The notes under the pieces were generated by a model. The model saw only the letters and a list, made by a program, of their open reading frames with translations. It was not told the DNA's origin and made no database searches. Both the position numbers and the translations under genes were made by a program. Shown one piece after another: positions 1-6,271 of a DNA stretch of 6,866 bases (the first letter of the stretch is position 1; each line of letters begins with the position of its first letter). The stretch comes from Pseudomonadota bacterium (GTDB taxonomy: Bacteria; Pseudomonadota; Gammaproteobacteria; Burkholderiales; Thiobacillaceae): assembly GCA_021791235.1 (NCBI GenBank), contig JAJYXA010000436.1:1-6866 (forward strand), written 5' to 3'.

Positions 1-615
1 GAATGCGCCATCGCCCCCGCCGTTGTCGGGCGCACTGGGCTGCGGCAAGGGCTCGCCTTCGATCAGCCGCATCAACTGCTGCACCCCCGCATCGATGCCG
101 CCATAAAAATCGCCCGTCTTGAAATAGGGCGTGATGGTTTCGGCGATCACCCGCTTGGCGATCGCATCGGGTATCGCACCTTCCAGCCCGTACCCCACTT
201 CGATGCGCAATTTGCGGTCGTCTTTGGCGACAATCAGGATCACCCCATCGTCGATTTTCTTGCGTCCGATTTTCCATTGATCGGCCACGCGGATGCCGAA
301 CTGCGCAATGTCTTCCGGCTGGGTGGTGGGAACGATCAGCACGGCGATCTGGCTGCCCTTTTTCGCCTCGAACGCGGCCAGCTTGCTATCCAGCGCGGCA
401 ACCTGATCGGCGCTGAGCGTGGCAGTCAGGTCGGTGACCCGGCGCGACAGTTCGGGCACCGCCACCTGGGCCCAGGCGGTCAGCGCAAATACCGCAAGCA
501 GAAAACCGAACGCGAAACGCCCCACAAGGGGATCTCGATACCCCTTGTGGGTACTCCGACTTTCTACGGGCTGAAGCGCGTGAAAGATCGTATGCGCCCG
601 GAGCAGCCGGTTCAT
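1..615 (-). CDS. TPM-domain (YgcG-like) exported protein, 3' end cut by window edge
   Basis: Only the first 205 codons are present and the reading frame is open to base 1. A hydrophobic stretch (about residues 34-49, ending TAWAQ) looks like a signal peptide. It is followed by a TPM domain at about residues 52-190: an SRRVTDLTATLS segment, then GSQIAVLIVPTT, the DDGVILIVAKDDRK strand, and GYGLEGAIPDA. TPM proteins normally continue into a membrane segment and a Gly-rich tail, and the fragment ends as Gly residues begin. The family is linked to envelope functions and, in some members, to photosystem repair or phosphatase activity; no specific role can be given here. The ATG lies 6 bases after the lemA stop, which suggests co-transcription. 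That start puts about 32 polar residues before the signal peptide, partly encoded by an inverted repeat. A GTG at 525-523 would give a normal signal peptide, so the start is uncertain. Confidence 0.88.
   Translation of the reverse strand, partial: MNRLLRAHTIFHALQPVESRSTHKGYRDPLVGRFAFGFLLAVFALTAWAQVAVPELSRRVTDLTATLSADQVAALDSKLAAFEAKKGSQIAVLIVPTTQPEDIAQFGIRVADQWKIGRKKIDDGVILIVAKDDRKLRIEVGYGLEGAIPDAIAKRVIAETITPYFKTGDFYGGIDAGVQQLMRLIEGEPLPQPSAPDNGGGDGAF
521..551. repeat. Perfect 11-bp inverted repeat within the 5' end of the TPM gene
   Basis: The left arm CCCACAAGGGG (521-531) and right arm CCCCTTGTGGG (541-551) are exact reverse complements around a 9-base loop. The repeat lies inside the extra N-terminal stretch of the TPM protein. 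The alternative GTG start (525-523) falls inside one arm. It could be a dispersed palindromic element that landed between lemA and the signal-peptide coding region, or an RNA hairpin that affects translation of the downstream gene. There is no U-tract, so it is not a typical intrinsic terminator. Confidence 0.7.
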
Positions 616-621
616 CCGGGA

Positions 622-1278
622 TCAGTAGCCGCCCGCGGGCGCTGCGGGTGCAGGCGCTGCTGCGGGTGTCGGAGCAGGTGTGCCGAAATCGACCTTGGGC
701 GGCACGGCGATGGCCTTCTCGTTTTCCACCGTAAAGCTCGGCTTGGTTTTGTAACCGAACATCATCGCAGTCAGGTTGGAGGGGAAGGAGCGCACCGTGA
801 CGTTGTAGGCTTTCACCGCGGCGATGTAGCGGTTGCGCGCGACGGTGATGCGGTTCTCGGTCCCTTCGAGTTGCGCCTGCAGGTCGCGGAACAGGCCGTC
901 TGCCTTCAGCTGCGGATAGCTCTCGGCGACCAGCAGCAGGCGGGAGATCGCGCCGGTCAGCTCGCCCTGCGCGGCAACGAATTTCTGGAATGCGGCCTCG
1001 TCGTTGATCAGTTCCGGCGTCGCCTGGATTGCGCCCACACGGGCACGTGCCTCGGTGACACTGACAAACACATCCTTCTCGTGTGAAGCGTAACCTTTCA
1101 CCACATTGACCAGGTTCGGCACCAGATCGGCGCGGCGCTGGTACTGGTTCAGCACTTCGGCCCAGGTCGCCTTGATCTCCTCGTCGGAGCTTTGCAGCGT
1201 GTTGTAGCCGCAGCCCGACAGGGCCAGCACCATGCATCCCGCGACCGCCCATTTAAACGCATTCAGCCACTTGAACAT
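622..1278 (-). CDS. lemA: LemA family lipoprotein
   Basis: This 218-residue protein has the LemA family core. The N-terminus is short and basic, then hydrophobic, and ends in a lipobox-like LSGC with Cys23 as the likely lipidated residue. It is therefore predicted to be membrane-anchored with the helical domain outside the cytoplasm. The hallmark NQYQRRADLVPNLVNVVKG segment (about residues 44-62) and the later ENRITVARNRYIAAVKAYN segment are clear. The C-terminus is an Ala/Pro tail (about residues 199-217), probably disordered. The molecular function of LemA proteins is not settled; genes of this family often sit beside TPM-domain genes, as here. A GGGAG ribosome binding site (1289-1285) lies 6 bases before the ATG and supports the start. 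The gene follows the methyltransferase by 38 bases and is followed 6 bases later by the TPM gene. Confidence 0.95.
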   Translation of the reverse strand: MFKWLNAFKWAVAGCMVLALSGCGYNTLQSSDEEIKATWAEVLNQYQRRADLVPNLVNVVKGYASHEKDVFVSVTEARARVGAIQATPELINDEAAFQKFVAAQGELTGAISRLLLVAESYPQLKADGLFRDLQAQLEGTENRITVARNRYIAAVKAYNVTVRSFPSNLTAMMFGYKTKPSFTVENEKAIAVPPKVDFGTPAPTPAAAPAPAAPAGGY

Positions 1279-1284
1279 CGTCGT

Positions 1285-1289
1285 CTCCC
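1285..1289 (-). promoter_or_regulatory. Ribosome binding site of lemA
   Basis: GGGAG on the minus strand lies 6 bases upstream of the lemA ATG. It is one of the two clear Shine-Dalgarno sites in the minus-strand cluster. This suggests that lemA starts translation independently of the upstream methyltransferase. Confidence 0.7.
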
Positions 1290-1316
1290 AGATTGGTGGA
1301 TCGTGATTGCTGCAGT

Positions 1317-2369
1317 CTACGCCACGCCCCAGGTGGCGAACAGCGGGTCGGACTCGGTGAGCTTGTCGGCATAGCGATCATCCTTGGGACGCTTGAGGCC
1401 GCGCTCGACATAGGTTTCCACCTTCTTGAAGCCTGCCTGCCTGATCAGCGTGCCGACCCAGGCCATGCGCTCCATCGGGTGCAGCTGCGTCCACAGCCTG
1501 ATCACCTTGGGCGGGAAATAGCGGTGCGACAGCGTCACCACGAACATGCCGCCCGGCTTCAATATCCGCTTGGCTTCGGCGACGATCTTGTGCGGCTGCG
1601 TCAGGTATTCGAACGACACGGTGCACACCACGGCGTCGAAGCTGGCGTCGGCGAACGGCAGTGCGGGATCGGCGTTGATGTCCTTGACGATGCGCTCGGC
1701 CAGCTGCGGATTGTCGTCGAGCTCCTCGGCGTTGAGACCCAGCCCGACGGCGGACTGCACGGTGTCTGGCAAGTGCGAGCGCCAGCCGGCCATCAGGTCG
1801 AGCACCCGCGCGTTCTCCGGCAGCACCGTGCGGTACAGCGCCTGGATGCGGCGCGCGCAGACGGCATCGACGTGGGTGACCTTGCGGGCGAGCGCATAGA
1901 ACTCGGTATCGGGAAATTCGTCTTCGCGACTGAATGCATCCGGCCCTTCGAAATCGGTCGGCGTCTGCATCTGCGTTTCCATGCCGCTCCATTCGAGCAA
2001 CTGCTCAACCTGGCCGACCGGTTCGGTCGAAACGTCGCTCTTGCCGCTGTCGATGCTGAAGATGCGGCCCTGCAGCGGATGGCTGAAGTTGGCGATGAAG
2101 CTGGCTGCGTTGAGCTTCATCACCCGGAACATCGGGGCGGGCGCATCGTCGGCGTGCAGCAGCTGCGATGGATAGAAGCGCCCCATTTTCAGCGGTGCGA
2201 TGTCGCTGCGGAACACCTCGTTCGGCACCTCATGCTCGATCTTGGGGCCGACGTCGACTTGGGCGTCGACCGGCGGCGTGTCGCCCGGCATCCACACCAC
2301 CACCTGATGGCGGCCGAGGTCGGAGAAATAATTGACGCGAAAGCGCAGCGCGGAATGCAGAAGTTTCAT
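1317..2369 (-). CDS. Class I SAM-dependent methyltransferase with an extra N-terminal domain
   Basis: This 350-residue protein carries a Methyltransf_11-like domain in its C-terminal half. Motif I is VLDLMAG (189-195), with Met-Ala in place of the usual Gly-Cys. The acidic segment PFADASFDAVVCTVSFEYL (238-256) and the post-motif helix ILKPGGMFVVTL (269-280) follow. The substrate cannot be told from sequence. The first ~180 residues are not part of that fold. A segment around NFSHPLQG (94-101), preceded by FRVMKLNAASFI, resembles the NHPLAG end of FKBP/SlyD prolyl isomerases, so a degenerate FKBP-like domain is possible. The ATG at 2369 is chosen because the open frame upstream of it only translates a 7-bp tandem repeat and the end of udg. 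No Shine-Dalgarno site is visible before this ATG, which follows udg by 55 bases. Confidence 0.85.
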   Translation of the reverse strand: MKLLHSALRFRVNYFSDLGRHQVVVWMPGDTPPVDAQVDVGPKIEHEVPNEVFRSDIAPLKMGRFYPSQLLHADDAPAPMFRVMKLNAASFIANFSHPLQGRIFSIDSGKSDVSTEPVGQVEQLLEWSGMETQMQTPTDFEGPDAFSREDEFPDTEFYALARKVTHVDAVCARRIQALYRTVLPENARVLDLMAGWRSHLPDTVQSAVGLGLNAEELDDNPQLAERIVKDINADPALPFADASFDAVVCTVSFEYLTQPHKIVAEAKRILKPGGMFVVTLSHRYFPPKVIRLWTQLHPMERMAWVGTLIRQAGFKKVETYVERGLKRPKDDRYADKLTESDPLFATWGVA

Positions 2370-2373
2370 TGCG

Positions 2374-2422
2374 GGTGAATGGTGAGCGGTGAGCGGTGAG
2401 TGGTGAGTAGTGAACGGTGAGC
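2374..2422. repeat. 7-bp tandem repeat array between udg and the methyltransferase gene
   Basis: Seven consecutive heptads can be read on the plus strand: GGTGAAT, GGTGAGC, GGTGAGC, GGTGAGT, GGTGAGT, AGTGAAC, GGTGAGC. A further degenerate unit at 2423-2429 contains the udg stop codon. The consensus rotated is GCGGTGA. The array fills nearly the whole space between the udg stop and the methyltransferase start, ending 5 bases before the ATG. In the transcript it reads as CTCACCG units, C-rich and without a ribosome binding site. Variation among units suggests an older array that has drifted. Confidence 0.85.
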
Positions 2423-2424
2423 GG

Positions 2425-3096
2425 TTAAGCAGTGACGAGGGATTGCATCGTGCGCCGCGCGAGGCACAAGTCCTCCCACGCACGCGCCTTGTCGGGCAGG
2501 TTGCGTAGCAGGTAAGCCGGATGATAGGTCACCACCAGCGGCACGCCTTGGAACTGGTGCACGCGGCCGCGCAGGCGGGCGATCGCCTCGTCGGTGCCGA
2601 GCAGGCTTTGTGCGGCGAAGCGTCCCAGCGCGAGGATGAGCTTGGGCTGGATGAGCTCGATCTGCGCCAGCAGGTAGGGGCGGCACGCGGCCACCTCGTC
2701 CGGCTCGGGATTGCGGTTGCCGGGCGGGCGCGATTTCAGCACGTTGGTGATGTAGACGTTGTCGCCGCGCTTCAGACCGATCGAGACCAGCATAGCGTCG
2801 AGCAGCTTACCCGCCTGTCCGACAAAAGGCTCGCCCACTCTGTCTTCATCCGCCCCAGGCGCCTCGCCGATGACCAGCCAGTCGGCGTTGCGGTCGCCGA
2901 CGCCGAGAACGCCCTGCGTGCGCGTGGCGGAGAGCTTGCAGGCGGTGCAATGGGCGACGGCGTCGGCCAGTTGATCCCAGGTGTAGGACGGCGAGCCGGG
3001 AGCGGGGAGCGGGGAGCGGGGAGCAGGACGCGTCTCGCGCAGCCGCCAGACGGGGCCGATGCCCAGCTCCTTGAAGACATCGTCACGGCTCAACAC
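2425..3096 (-). CDS. udg: Uracil-DNA glycosylase, family 4 (iron-sulfur type)
   Basis: This 223-residue enzyme is predicted to cut uracil from DNA at the start of base excision repair. The family 4 signature is present: motif 1 GEAPGADED (77-85), the [10 protein letters not shown] segment (91-100), the RPPGNRNP region (123-130), and HPAYLLR (192-198) carrying the conserved His. Three of the four expected iron-sulfur ligands are seen: Cys50, Cys53 (HCTACKL) and Cys138 (ACRPYL). The position 16 residues before Cys138, where the family normally has Cys, is Ser122 (LKSRPP). A GTG start at 3096 is chosen because AAGGA lies 6 bases upstream and the frame before it only shadows rimI; it overlaps the rimI end by 7 bases. 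Residues 23-36 are a Pro/Ala/Ser linker made by a 7-bp repeat, joining a short N-terminal helix to the catalytic domain. Confidence 0.93.
   Translation of the reverse strand: MLSRDDVFKELGIGPVWRLRETRPAPRSPLPAPGSPSYTWDQLADAVAHCTACKLSATRTQGVLGVGDRNADWLVIGEAPGADEDRVGEPFVGQAGKLLDAMLVSIGLKRGDNVYITNVLKSRPPGNRNPEPDEVAACRPYLLAQIELIQPKLILALGRFAAQSLLGTDEAIARLRGRVHQFQGVPLVVTYHPAYLLRNLPDKARAWEDLCLARRTMQSLVTA
2998..3025. repeat. 7-bp tandem repeat array inside the 5' part of udg
   Basis: Four heptads in a row read GGGAGCG, GGGAGCG, GGGAGCG, GGGAGCA on the plus strand. Rotated, the unit is GCGGGGA, one base different from the GCGGTGA unit of the array at 2374-2422. In the udg frame it encodes the Pro-rich stretch around residues 24-34, between the N-terminal helix and the first Cys pair. 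Gain or loss of one unit would shift the udg reading frame. Confidence 0.85.
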
Positions 3097-3557
3097 GTCA
3101 GTTCCTTCTTCATGATGAGCGCATCCTCGCGCCCCCGGCGCGCCGGGTAGTAGCCGCGGCGCACGGCCAGATCGACAAAGCCGCTGCTGTGATACAGCGC
3201 GATGGCGGCAACGTTGGAGGTGCGCACCTCGAGAAACAGGCTTGCGGCCCGATGGTCGCAGGCACGCGCCAGGCAATGTTCGAGCAGGTCGCGCCCGAGA
3301 CCGTGGCGGCGCCACATCGGGGCGATGGTGAGGTTGAGCAGATGGGCTTCGCCCGCCGCCGCCATCAACGCGTAATAGCCGATGATCTCGCCTTCGGCCT
3401 CGCGCACCCACATGCTGTAGCCGGCGCTCAACGAATCGGCAAAATTGCCCAGGCTCCACGGATACTCGTAGCTCGCGAGCTCGATCCGGTGGATGCGCGG
3501 CAGGTCGGCCTCGGTCATCGGGCGCAGGTGGTGCGCAATTTCGAAGACCGCGCTCAT
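3090..3557 (-). CDS. rimI: Ribosomal protein S18-alanine N-acetyltransferase RimI
   Basis: This 155-residue GNAT enzyme has the length and layout of RimI, which transfers an acetyl group from acetyl-CoA to the N-terminal alanine of ribosomal protein S18. The acetyl-CoA loop is RRHGLG (83-88), following the strand LLNLTIAP (73-80). Glu110 in LFLEVR and Tyr122 in ALYHSSGF match by context the catalytic Glu103 and Tyr115 of enterobacterial RimI. The C-terminal RRGYYP and GREDALIMKKEL segments are also RimI-like. The ATG overlaps the tsaB stop as ATGA, and no strong ribosome binding site is visible, so translational coupling to tsaB is likely. The 3' end overlaps the udg start by 7 bases. A different GNAT substrate cannot be ruled out, but the position beside tsaB strongly supports RimI. 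Confidence 0.95.
   Translation of the reverse strand: MSAVFEIAHHLRPMTEADLPRIHRIELASYEYPWSLGNFADSLSAGYSMWVREAEGEIIGYYALMAAAGEAHLLNLTIAPMWRRHGLGRDLLEHCLARACDHRAASLFLEVRTSNVAAIALYHSSGFVDLAVRRGYYPARRGREDALIMKKELTC
3103..3107 (-). promoter_or_regulatory. Ribosome binding site deciding the udg GTG start
   Basis: AAGGA on the minus strand sits 6 bases before the GTG at 3096-3094, inside the last codons of rimI. No ATG is suitably placed, so this site is the main reason for choosing the GTG over the adjacent TTG codon. Confidence 0.6.
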
Positions 3558-4243
3558 GCCGGCTGTCTCGCGCGGCGCTCGTCCACCGTGAGCGCCACCT
3601 TGTCGCGCAGGTAAACCGGCGCGGCAAGCGCGGCATCCATGCCTTCGCCGCGTTCGAATGCCCGGACGGCGAGCGGCGCCATCGCGGCGGCATCGGGCAT
3701 GAGCGTGTCGTCGATACGTGTAAGTGCAGACGCCAGACGCGGGCGCAACACGTCGCCCAAGGCAACGAAACCATTGCCGGCGCCAATCCAGTTTTCACCA
3801 GCGGGAACGACCACCGATTCCGGCAGCGCCAGTTGTGGCTCCGTCACCGTGCACCACCCGGCACCCTCGCGCCGATACGCCGCCCAGTACACCTCGGCCA
3901 TGCGCGCATCGAGCACGGTCAATACCCTGTCCGCCCCTGTTTGCTCGGCGATGGACTCCAGGGTGGAAACGCCGACCACTGGCAGATCGGCACCGAACGC
4001 CAGACCCTGCGTCACTGCGCAGGCAATGCGCAGGCCGGTAAACGAGCCCGGCCCAGCGCCGTAGCCGATGCCGTCGAGTTGGCGCAGCGTGACGCCGGTT
4101 TCGCGCAGCAGTTCGTCCACCATCGGCAGCAACAGGCTGCTGTGCCGCTGTTCGGCCAGCATCCGGCGCGCATGGATGTGTCCATCCAGCCATAGCGCAG
4201 CCGAGCACCATTCGGTGGAGGTATCGAGAACGAGCAGTTTCAT
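3554..4243 (-). CDS. tsaB: tRNA t6A biosynthesis protein TsaB
   Basis: This 229-residue protein is TsaB, the non-catalytic ASKHA-fold partner of TsaD. With TsaE and TsaD it adds the threonylcarbamoyl group to A37 of ANN-decoding tRNAs in the cytoplasm. The N-terminal LLVLDTSTEWCSAAL strand pair, the GAGPGSFTGLR loop (62-72), the DARMAEVYWA segment (112-121) and the terminal PVYLRDKVA (209-217) are all typical. Only the TsaB-type domain is present and the length fits TsaB, not TsaD. The ATG at 4243 is chosen because the family begins at MKLLVLDTS; an upstream in-frame ATG at 4273 would add ten unrelated residues. No clear ribosome binding site precedes it. A TAAAAT motif lies 7 bases upstream of the ATG but has no convincing -35 partner. 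The gene starts 39 bases after the HIRAN gene ends and leads the coupled tsaB-rimI-udg block. Confidence 0.96.
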   Translation of the reverse strand: MKLLVLDTSTEWCSAALWLDGHIHARRMLAEQRHSSLLLPMVDELLRETGVTLRQLDGIGYGAGPGSFTGLRIACAVTQGLAFGADLPVVGVSTLESIAEQTGADRVLTVLDARMAEVYWAAYRREGAGWCTVTEPQLALPESVVVPAGENWIGAGNGFVALGDVLRPRLASALTRIDDTLMPDAAAMAPLAVRAFERGEGMDAALAAPVYLRDKVALTVDERRARQPA

Positions 4244-4282
4244 GGGTGCGATTTTACCGCTTGCGGCAGACAATCCGACGCT

Positions 4283-4681
4283 TCATGGCACCCCCGGCTC
4301 GGCGGGTTGCACGGGAATCAGAACCTCGAAGCGCACCCGCGACCACGGATCGCGCACCTCGGCCAGCCGGCTGATGCGGGCCACCAGTTTTTGGCCGCCA
4401 TCCATGAAACGCGCCACGTCGGCATTTTCGCGGCGCGGCACATAACCGATCTTGTGGCCCCGCCATTCCACCCGCACCGCCTTCGCATCGTGGGGGTTGT
4501 CCGGCTCGCGGATCAGGGTCAGCGCATCGCCCACCTGCATCTGCGGCCACAGCATCTTGCCCGCGTGGTACTGGAAGCCGGCCAGCGGCGAGTCCTGCAA
4601 CAGAATGTGTGACGTGACCTGGGCGTGCAGCGGCAGCGCCCACGCCCAGGCCAGACACAGCAACGCCAGCCGACGACGCAT
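4283..4681 (-). CDS. Small exported HIRAN-domain protein
   Basis: This 132-residue protein starts with a likely signal peptide: MRRR, then a hydrophobic core to residue 18, with probable cleavage after LHA (residue 20). The remainder is essentially one HIRAN domain (about residues 22-120). Its typical features are visible: LAGFQYH, the REPDNPHDAKAV segment (58-69) with the conserved Asp-Asn-x-x-Asp-x-x-Ala-Val pattern, and GHKIGYVPR (75-83). HIRAN domains in SWI2/SNF2-type proteins such as HLTF bind DNA ends. An exported stand-alone version would not meet chromosomal DNA, so its ligand is unknown. The gene is divergent from phoH and 39 bases upstream of tsaB. Whether it is co-transcribed with tsaB is not clear. 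The ribosome binding site is weak; GGAG lies 13 bases before the ATG. Confidence 0.85.
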   Translation of the reverse strand: MRRRLALLCLAWAWALPLHAQVTSHILLQDSPLAGFQYHAGKMLWPQMQVGDALTLIREPDNPHDAKAVRVEWRGHKIGYVPRRENADVARFMDGGQKLVARISRLAEVRDPWSRVRFEVLIPVQPAEPGVP

Positions 4682-4713
4682 GGGGAATCCGAATCTCCGG
4701 TCCAGAATCGGGC

Positions 4714-4719
4714 ATTCTA
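4714..4719 (-). promoter_or_regulatory. Possible -10 element for the HIRAN gene
   Basis: TAGAAT on the minus strand matches the sigma-70 -10 consensus at five of six positions and lies 32 bases upstream of the HIRAN ATG. No good -35 box is seen at 16-18 bases further upstream, so this is only a candidate. Confidence 0.25.
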
Positions 4720-4778
4720 CTGAGAAATCCGCCCCCCGATCCGTCCCGGCCCGCCTGTTTCAGGTTTACTTTTTTCAC

Positions 4779-4809
4779 TGGACAGGCAGCCATCCGCTTG
4801 AGGTAGGAT
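4779..4809 (+). promoter_or_regulatory. Possible promoter of phoH
   Basis: TGGACA (4779-4784) is one mismatch from the -35 consensus and TAGGAT (4804-4809) matches four of six -10 positions. The 19-base spacer is longer than optimal. It would give a leader of roughly 30 bases. No Shine-Dalgarno site is visible before the phoH ATG. Weak support. Confidence 0.25.
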
Positions 4810-4845
4810 GAAAGCACTCCCATCCTCCGTCACCACGACCACGCC

Positions 4846-6246
4846 ATGCCGAGAAGAAAAGCCACCGCCCAGACCAAGCTGTTCGTTTTGGATACCAACG
4901 TGCTGATGCACGACCCCACCAGCCTGTTCCGCTTCGAGGAGCACGACATCTACGTGCCGATCGCCACCCTGGAAGAACTCGACCTGCACAAGAAGGGGAT
5001 GACCGAGGTGTCGCGCAATGCGCGCCAGGCCAGCCGCTTCATCGACGAAATCGTCAGCAAGCTCGACACCATCGAGGACGGCGTGCCGCTCTCGCCGCAC
5101 AGCCACAACGCCGCCACCGGCCGGCTGTTTTTGCAAACCCAGGCGATCAGCGGCGACATCCCGATGAGCCTGCCGACCAGCAAGGTCGACAACCAGATCC
5201 TCGGCGTGGTGCTGTTCCTCTCGCGCCACCACCCCAAGCGTCAGGTCATCCTGGTGTCGAAAGACATCAACATGCGCATCAAGGCGCGTGCGCTTGGCCT
5301 GCCCGCCGAGGACTACTTCAACGACAAGGTGCTGGAAGACACCGATCTGCTCTACGCCGGCTTGCGCGAACTGCCCGCCGACTTCTGGGACACGCACGGC
5401 AAGGGCATGGAATCGTGGCAGGCCAATGGCCAGACCTATTACCGCATCAAGGGCCCCCTGGTTTCGAGCATACTGCCCAACGAATTCGTCTTTCAGGAAG
5501 GCCCCAACCCGCTCTATGCCAAGGTGCTGAAGGTCGAGGGCAAGCTGGCCGAGATGGTCACCGTGCGCGACTATACCCACCACAAGAACAACGTCTGGGG
5601 CATCACCGCGCGCAACCGCGAGCAGAACTTCGCGCTCAACGTGCTGATGGATCCCGAGATCGACTTCGTCACCCTGCTCGGCCAGGCCGGCACCGGCAAG
5701 ACCCTGCTGACCCTGGCCGCCGCACTGGCACAGGTACTCGACAAGAAGCTCTACAGCGAGATCATCATGACCCGCGTCACCGTGCCGGTGGGCGAGGACA
5801 TCGGTTTTCTGCCCGGCACTGAAGAGGAAAAGATGACGCCGTGGATGGGTGCGCTTGAAGATAACCTCGACGTGCTGAACAAGAGTGACGACGAGGCCGG
5901 CGACTGGGGGCGCGCCGCCACGCAGGATCTGGTCCGCAGCCGAATAAAAGTGAAATCGCTCAACTTCATGCGCGGCCGCACCTTCCTCAACAAGTTTCTC
6001 ATCATCGACGAGGCGCAGAACCTCACGCCCAAGCAGATGAAGACGCTGATCACACGCGCAGGCCCCGGCACCAAGGTGGTGTGCCTCGGCAACATCTCGC
6101 AGATCGACACGCCCTACCTCACCGAAGGCAGCTCCGGCCTCACCTACGTGGTCGATCACTTCAAGGGCTGGCCGCACAACGGCCACGTCACCCTGCAGCG
6201 GGGTGAACGTTCGCGTCTGGCAGACTATGCTGCAGAAGTGCTGTAA
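4846..6246 (+). CDS. phoH: PIN-PhoH fusion protein (PhoH2-type ATPase/ribonuclease)
   Basis: This 466-residue protein joins an N-terminal PIN nuclease domain to a PhoH ATPase domain. PIN acidic residues can be placed at Asp16 (LDTNVLMH), Glu43/Glu44 (LEELD), Asp115 (VDNQIL) and Asp140 (SKDINMR). A conserved middle region follows, including ITARNREQNFALNVL at about residues 252-266. The PhoH ATPase has Walker A GQAGTGKT (279-286) and Walker B FLIIDEAQ (384-391), then the LGNISQID segment and a closing LQRGERSRLADYA. PhoH2 proteins studied in actinobacteria show ATP-dependent RNA unwinding and RNA cleavage, so a role in RNA turnover is likely. That is family knowledge, not something this sequence proves. 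All key residues are intact. The gene is transcribed away from the HIRAN gene and is followed 25 bases later by the DUF4197 gene. No ribosome binding site is visible; the ATG fits the usual PIN start. Confidence 0.95.
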   Translation: MPRRKATAQTKLFVLDTNVLMHDPTSLFRFEEHDIYVPIATLEELDLHKKGMTEVSRNARQASRFIDEIVSKLDTIEDGVPLSPHSHNAATGRLFLQTQAISGDIPMSLPTSKVDNQILGVVLFLSRHHPKRQVILVSKDINMRIKARALGLPAEDYFNDKVLEDTDLLYAGLRELPADFWDTHGKGMESWQANGQTYYRIKGPLVSSILPNEFVFQEGPNPLYAKVLKVEGKLAEMVTVRDYTHHKNNVWGITARNREQNFALNVLMDPEIDFVTLLGQAGTGKTLLTLAAALAQVLDKKLYSEIIMTRVTVPVGEDIGFLPGTEEEKMTPWMGALEDNLDVLNKSDDEAGDWGRAATQDLVRSRIKVKSLNFMRGRTFLNKFLIIDEAQNLTPKQMKTLITRAGPGTKVVCLGNISQIDTPYLTEGSSGLTYVVDHFKGWPHNGHVTLQRGERSRLADYAAEVL

Positions 6247-6271
6247 CCCGACACGCCCCAAGAGACACATC

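Noticed and set aside
277..1086. Open frame of 269 codons on the plus strand across the TPM gene and lemA
   Set aside because: Both minus-strand genes are recognised families in their own frames; the plus frame has no recognisable domain.
1293..2378. Open frame of 361 codons on the plus strand opposite the methyltransferase
   Set aside because: The minus-strand frame has clear SAM-binding motifs; the plus-strand product looks like antisense translation.
2370..2483. Upstream extension of the methyltransferase by 38 residues
   Set aside because: It would translate the heptad array (repeated HHSPLT-like residues) and the end of udg in another frame; this is not protein-like.
3097..3798. Upstream extension of the udg frame by about 234 codons
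   Set aside because: It overlaps rimI and tsaB, both with intact motifs, and shows no domain; a GTG with a good ribosome binding site at 3096 explains udg.
4754..4775. Short hairpin CCTG-TTT-CAGG followed by a T-rich run on the plus strand
   Set aside because: The stem has only 4 pairs and no plus-strand gene lies upstream to terminate, so a terminator call is not supported.
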